This document shows positions 23,856 through 26,862 of a stretch of DNA of 26,862 nt, in pieces. The number at the start of each line of letters is the position of its first letter. Position 1 is the first letter of the stretch. The translations under genes were made by a program, and so were the position numbers. The stretch lies in NCBI GenBank assembly GCA_003519585.1, contig DOWL01000111.1, positions 25,909 through 52,770 on the forward strand, written 5' to 3'. Source of the stretch: Nocardioides sp. GTDB taxonomy: Bacteria; Actinomycetota; Actinomycetes; Propionibacteriales; Nocardioidaceae. Under the pieces are notes generated by a model. It worked only from the letters and a program-made list of their open reading frames with translations, was not told the DNA's origin and did not search any database.

Positions 23856-25307
23856 TCAGAGGGTGATGCGGCCGGTCCAGAGGCCGACGGCGCCGATCAC
23901 GCCGCCGGCGGCGATCAGCACGAACAGCCCGATCTCCGCCGGCGAGAACAGCCGGCGGTCGTGCTCGCTGCGCGCTTTGACGTAGAGCAGCGTGGCCGGA
24001 GCGAGGATCACGGTCATCAGCAGCACGAACTTCATGCCGGCCGCGTCGAAGAGGAAGAGCGTGTACGCCGTCGCCGCGCCGGCCACGATGGTCTCCTTGC
24101 GGCGGATACCGGCACTCACGCCCGAGTAGGCCTCTCCGGTCAGCCCCAGCTTGAGCGCGTAGGCCGCCGCCAGCAGATAGGGCAGCAGCGCCAGACTGGT
24201 GGCGAGGTCGAGCATGAAGTTGAGCGCGTCGCTGACGAAGAGTGTGAGGGCGAGGAGTGCCTGGACCGCGAGCGAGGTCACCACGAGCGCGGTGATCGGC
24301 GTGCCGTTCGCGTTCTCCTGGCCGAGGAACTCCGGGAAGTCGTCCTGGCGGGCCGGGATGTACATCACCTCGGCCGCCATCAGGGTCCAGGCGAGGTAGG
24401 CGCCGAGCACCGAGACGATCACCGCGACGCTGATGAACACCTCGCCCCAGTCGCCCACGACCGACTGGAAGACGCCGATCATCGAGGGCTGCCGGGTCTC
24501 GGCGAGCTCGGGCTGCGGGACGACCGAGTAGCTGGAGAGCGTCACCAGCGCGAAGATCGAGAGCACGCTGAGGAAGCCCATGACCGTCGCGCGACCGACG
24601 TCCTCTCGGCGTTTGGCATAGCGCGAGTAGACGCTCGCACCCTCGATCCCGATGAACACGAACGTCGTGATGAGCATCGTGTTGCGGACCTGCTCGTTGA
24701 GGTCTCCGAGGTCGCCGTACCCGGTGGCGGTCCAGTTGTCGGAAAAGACGCCGGCGTCGAAGTTGACGAAGAGCACGACGATGAAGACGAGGATCGGGAT
24801 GATCTTGAAGACCGTCACGATCCGGTTGATGACCGCGGCGTCGCGCACTCCTCGCGAGATCAGGACATGGAACGTCCACACCCCGACCGTGGCCAGGGCG
24901 ACCGCAAGCACCGTGTCGCCGTCGCCGAAGCTGTCGAAGAAGGTGCCGAGGGTGGCGCCGATGAAGACCCAGTAGAAGGTGTTGCCGGCGATCGAGCTGG
25001 CCCAGAACCCGATCGCCGAGTTGAAGCCGGCGTAGTCGCCGAACCCCGCCTTGGCGTAGATGAAGACACCGGAGTCAAGCTCGGGCTTGCGGATGGCGAG
25101 GTTCTGGAAGACGAAGGCGAGCATCAGCATCCCGGTGCCGGCGACGGCCCACGCGATGAGTGAGCCCAGGATCCCGGTCGCGACTCCGAACCGGGCCGGC
25201 AGCGAGAAGACACCAGCGCCGACCATCCCGCCCACCACCATCGCGGTGAGCGTGGGGAGGCTCATCTTGGCAGCGCTCGTCGGAGCCGTCCCGGCCTCGG
25301 TGCTCAT
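23856..25307 (-). CDS. arcD: APC-family basic amino acid antiporter, arginine/ornithine type
   Basis: This 483-residue protein has about 12 predicted transmembrane helices and the APC superfamily start VVGGMVGAGVFSLPARFG in helix 1. Later are FVFIGIEGASVYSRYAKR (a conserved helix 6-loop block) and WTLMAAEVMYIPARQDD. The sequence fits arginine:ornithine antiporters (ArcD) and related basic amino acid exchangers. Placement immediately before arginine deiminase supports arginine import in exchange for ornithine or citrulline, but substrate preference is not proven by sequence. The ATG at 25307 has GAGGAG about 5 nt upstream. A 7-bp dyad lies 69-87 nt upstream. Confidence 0.9.
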   Translation of the reverse strand: MSTEAGTAPTSAAKMSLPTLTAMVVGGMVGAGVFSLPARFGVATGILGSLIAWAVAGTGMLMLAFVFQNLAIRKPELDSGVFIYAKAGFGDYAGFNSAIGFWASSIAGNTFYWVFIGATLGTFFDSFGDGDTVLAVALATVGVWTFHVLISRGVRDAAVINRIVTVFKIIPILVFIVVLFVNFDAGVFSDNWTATGYGDLGDLNEQVRNTMLITTFVFIGIEGASVYSRYAKRREDVGRATVMGFLSVLSIFALVTLSSYSVVPQPELAETRQPSMIGVFQSVVGDWGEVFISVAVIVSVLGAYLAWTLMAAEVMYIPARQDDFPEFLGQENANGTPITALVVTSLAVQALLALTLFVSDALNFMLDLATSLALLPYLLAAAYALKLGLTGEAYSGVSAGIRRKETIVAGAATAYTLFLFDAAGMKFVLLMTVILAPATLLYVKARSEHDRRLFSPAEIGLFVLIAAGGVIGAVGLWTGRITL

Positions 25308-25375
25308 GCGGTCTCCTCGGCCACGGCGTCTCCTACCTCCCCGGAGGAAGGCTTCGCCAGCAGCACCCCCTCCGC

Positions 25376-25394
25376 CTCACCCGAGTTGGGTGAG
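25376..25394. promoter_or_regulatory. Short dyad between hydantoinase-B and antiporter genes
   Basis: CTCACCC (25376-25382) and GGGTGAG (25388-25394) are separated by GAGTT. It lies 26 nt after the hydantoinase-B stop and 68 nt before the antiporter start, both minus strand. It could be a weak terminator of the first or an operator of the second. No U-tract follows. Confidence 0.35.
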
Positions 25395-25420
25395 TTGTCC
25401 TGCCACCTTGATGAGACGCG

Positions 25421-26862
25421 TCAGAGCACGTCGACCTCGGCGTGTGCGTGACCTCCGGAGAGCCGTGCGAAGCCCGGTCCGCGGTCGAAGAACGCCTCCG
25501 AGGGCGCGGGCCGGCCGGACCGCTCGGCCTCAGTGGCGGCGGCGTCGTACGCCAGCGTGTCGTCGTCCAGGGCACCGGTCAGCACCACGCCGTAGTCGGC
25601 CAGCGCTGCCGCCGGCGACACCTTGCGCCAGACCACGTCGCGGACCACGAGCTCCGGGTCGCGCTGCAGCGGGTCACCCCATCCACCACCCCCGGTGGTG
25701 CGGATCCGGATCACCTCCCCCGCCTGGACGGGTTCGGCGTCGGCGAGGGCGTCCACCTCGCGCTCCCGAGGTCCGCCGGGGTCGATCGTGACCTGGAACG
25801 GCTTGCCGGCCTTGCCGCCGCGGACCCCCCAGCAGGCCAGGATCGACCGGTCGGCGATCGACATGAAGTGGCCGTCCTTGAGCATCCGGATCGACTTCTC
25901 GTAGCCCAAGCCGCCGCGGTACTGGCCCGCTCCCCCGCTGTCGACCGCGAGCGAGAGCGACTCGACCCGGAACGGGAACCGCGCCTCGGTGAACTCCGTC
26001 GGCAGGTTCCGGGAGTCGGGTACGACGTGGATCGTGTCCTCGCCGTCGGCGTAGTAGCGGCCGCCCGAGCCGCCCCCGAGCACCTCGCGCATGAGGTACG
26101 AGCGGCCCTCCAGGTCCTCGCCGTACACACCGGTGTAGCGGATCGTCTCCTGGTCCGCGGGCATCCGCCCGTCGACCGCCTTGGCGACCACCCCGGCGAG
26201 CACGCCCAACAACCGCAGGATCACGAAGGTGCGAGCGTTGGTGGGCGCCGGGAACACCGGGGTCAGCAGCGTGCCGGGCGGCGGGAACCGCATCTCGATC
26301 AGCGGCACGATGCCCTCGTTGACGTCGAGCTCCGCCATCCGCTCGGGAGTATCCGCGAGGTTGCGCAGGATCGGCGCCAGCCACTTCTTGAGGAAGACCC
26401 CGTCGCTGGCGTCTCCCACGTGGTTGATCGGCCCCTTGGCCTGCGGGCTGGTGCCGCCGAAGTCGAGGACCAGGCGCTCGCCGTCGGGGTCGTCGGCCGC
26501 GGTGCGGGTCAGGGTGATCCGCTGCGTGTGCAGCATCGGCTCGTCGACACCGTCGTGCTCGGCGTAGTCCTCCCAGACCCAGGACCCGACCGGGATCTTG
26601 CCGAGGATCTCGCGGCGGTAGGTCTCGGTGGTGCGGGCCAGGATCGCGTCGAAGCACGACTCGACCGTCTCCACGCCGTACCGGTCGAAGAGCTCACCGA
26701 GCCGCCGGGCGCCCATCAGGCAGGCCGAGCACTCGGCGTCGAGATCGGCCGCCAGCGACTCCGGCATCCGGCTGTTGCGGGTCATGATCGTCAACGCCGC
26801 GCGGTTGGGCACGCCGGCGTCCCACAGCCGGATCGGCGGGACCATCCGCCCCTCCTCGAACA
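25421..26862 (-). CDS. hyuB: Hydantoinase B / oxoprolinase family protein, partial (5' end outside window)
   Basis: About 479 C-terminal residues are present; the N-terminus lies beyond the window edge (reading FEEGRMVPPIRLWD at the edge). Family blocks include NRAALTIMTRNSRMPE, GDLDAE-type ADLDAECSACLMGARRL, LVLDFGGTSPQAKGPINH, LGGGSGGRYYADGEDT, ESLSLAVDSGGAGQYRGGLGYEKSI and the C-terminal RIRTTGGGGWGDPLQRDPE. HyuB works with HyuA to hydrolyse cyclic imides or lactams such as hydantoins, N-methylhydantoin or 5-oxoproline, usually with ATP. HyuA would be expected just outside the window. The exact substrate is unknown. It shares the ring-opening theme with the amidohydrolase at 17200. Confidence 0.93.
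   Translation of the reverse strand, partial: FEEGRMVPPIRLWDAGVPNRAALTIMTRNSRMPESLAADLDAECSACLMGARRLGELFDRYGVETVESCFDAILARTTETYRREILGKIPVGSWVWEDYAEHDGVDEPMLHTQRITLTRTAADDPDGERLVLDFGGTSPQAKGPINHVGDASDGVFLKKWLAPILRNLADTPERMAELDVNEGIVPLIEMRFPPPGTLLTPVFPAPTNARTFVILRLLGVLAGVVAKAVDGRMPADQETIRYTGVYGEDLEGRSYLMREVLGGGSGGRYYADGEDTIHVVPDSRNLPTEFTEARFPFRVESLSLAVDSGGAGQYRGGLGYEKSIRMLKDGHFMSIADRSILACWGVRGGKAGKPFQVTIDPGGPREREVDALADAEPVQAGEVIRIRTTGGGGWGDPLQRDPELVVRDVVWRKVSPAAALADYGVVLTGALDDDTLAYDAAATEAERSGRPAPSEAFFDRGPGFARLSGGHAHAEVDVL

Noticed and set aside
22611..25163. Plus-strand open frame of 850 codons opposite arginine deiminase and the antiporter
   Set aside because: It spans two real genes and their gap on the other strand and has no recognisable domain.
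1..26862. tRNA, rRNA, CRISPR, insertion sequence or attachment sites
   Set aside because: No cloverleaf, direct-repeat array, transposase or integrase reading frame was found on reading both strands. A faint or degraded element could be missed by eye.

Overview
This is a 26.9-kb stretch of high-GC chromosome from an actinobacterium. The best guess is Nocardioidaceae or a close relative. The signs are strong G/C bias at codon third positions, many GTG starts, an AdnAB-type helicase-nuclease pair instead of RecBCD, candidate leaderless promoters, and chains of 4-nt gene overlaps. No rRNA, tRNA, phage, insertion sequence or CRISPR array was found, so the genus is inference. Two genes run off the window: adnB on the left and a hydantoinase-B gene on the right.

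Left part (1-8173). On the minus strand, adnA and adnB form a translationally coupled double-strand-break resection pair. Next come a DUF3558-like lipoprotein (-), a Cupin_5/DUF985 protein (-), a divergent small membrane protein (+), and a PlsC-type acyltransferase (-). Upstream of the acyltransferase is a strong hairpin and a short intergenic stretch with DnaA-box-like words.

Middle part (8396-13710). Six minus-strand genes are joined by five consecutive 4-nt overlaps: DUF4129 membrane protein, two-helix membrane protein, MoxR ATPase, DUF58 protein, polytopic membrane protein, and an alkyltransferase-like (ATL) DNA-binding protein with PWWRV in place of the alkyltransferase PCHRV. The usual transglutaminase partner of MoxR/DUF58 clusters is absent. 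A secreted trypsin-fold serine protease follows. It is divergent from a CaiB/BaiF CoA-transferase, and a perfect 13-bp dyad lies between the two.

Right part (13847-26862), nitrogen and acid metabolism. On the plus strand a six-helix YrhK-like membrane protein overlaps a glutamate decarboxylase. Convergent to it is a four-gene minus-strand operon: phosphoenolpyruvate-mutase/isocitrate-lyase superfamily enzyme, NmrA-like NAD(P)-binding protein, carbamate kinase, and a ring-opening amidohydrolase of the cyanuric-acid-hydrolase/barbiturase family. Two spaced inverted repeats of matching geometry separate it from a second minus-strand operon: arginine/ornithine-type antiporter, arginine deiminase, META-domain lipoprotein, and YbhN-like membrane protein. 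A hydantoinase-B subunit follows at the edge. Arginine deiminase, carbamate kinase and the antiporter give most of the arginine deiminase pathway, but no ornithine carbamoyltransferase is present. Carbamate kinase sits instead beside the amidohydrolase. This region holds the best candidates for something undescribed.
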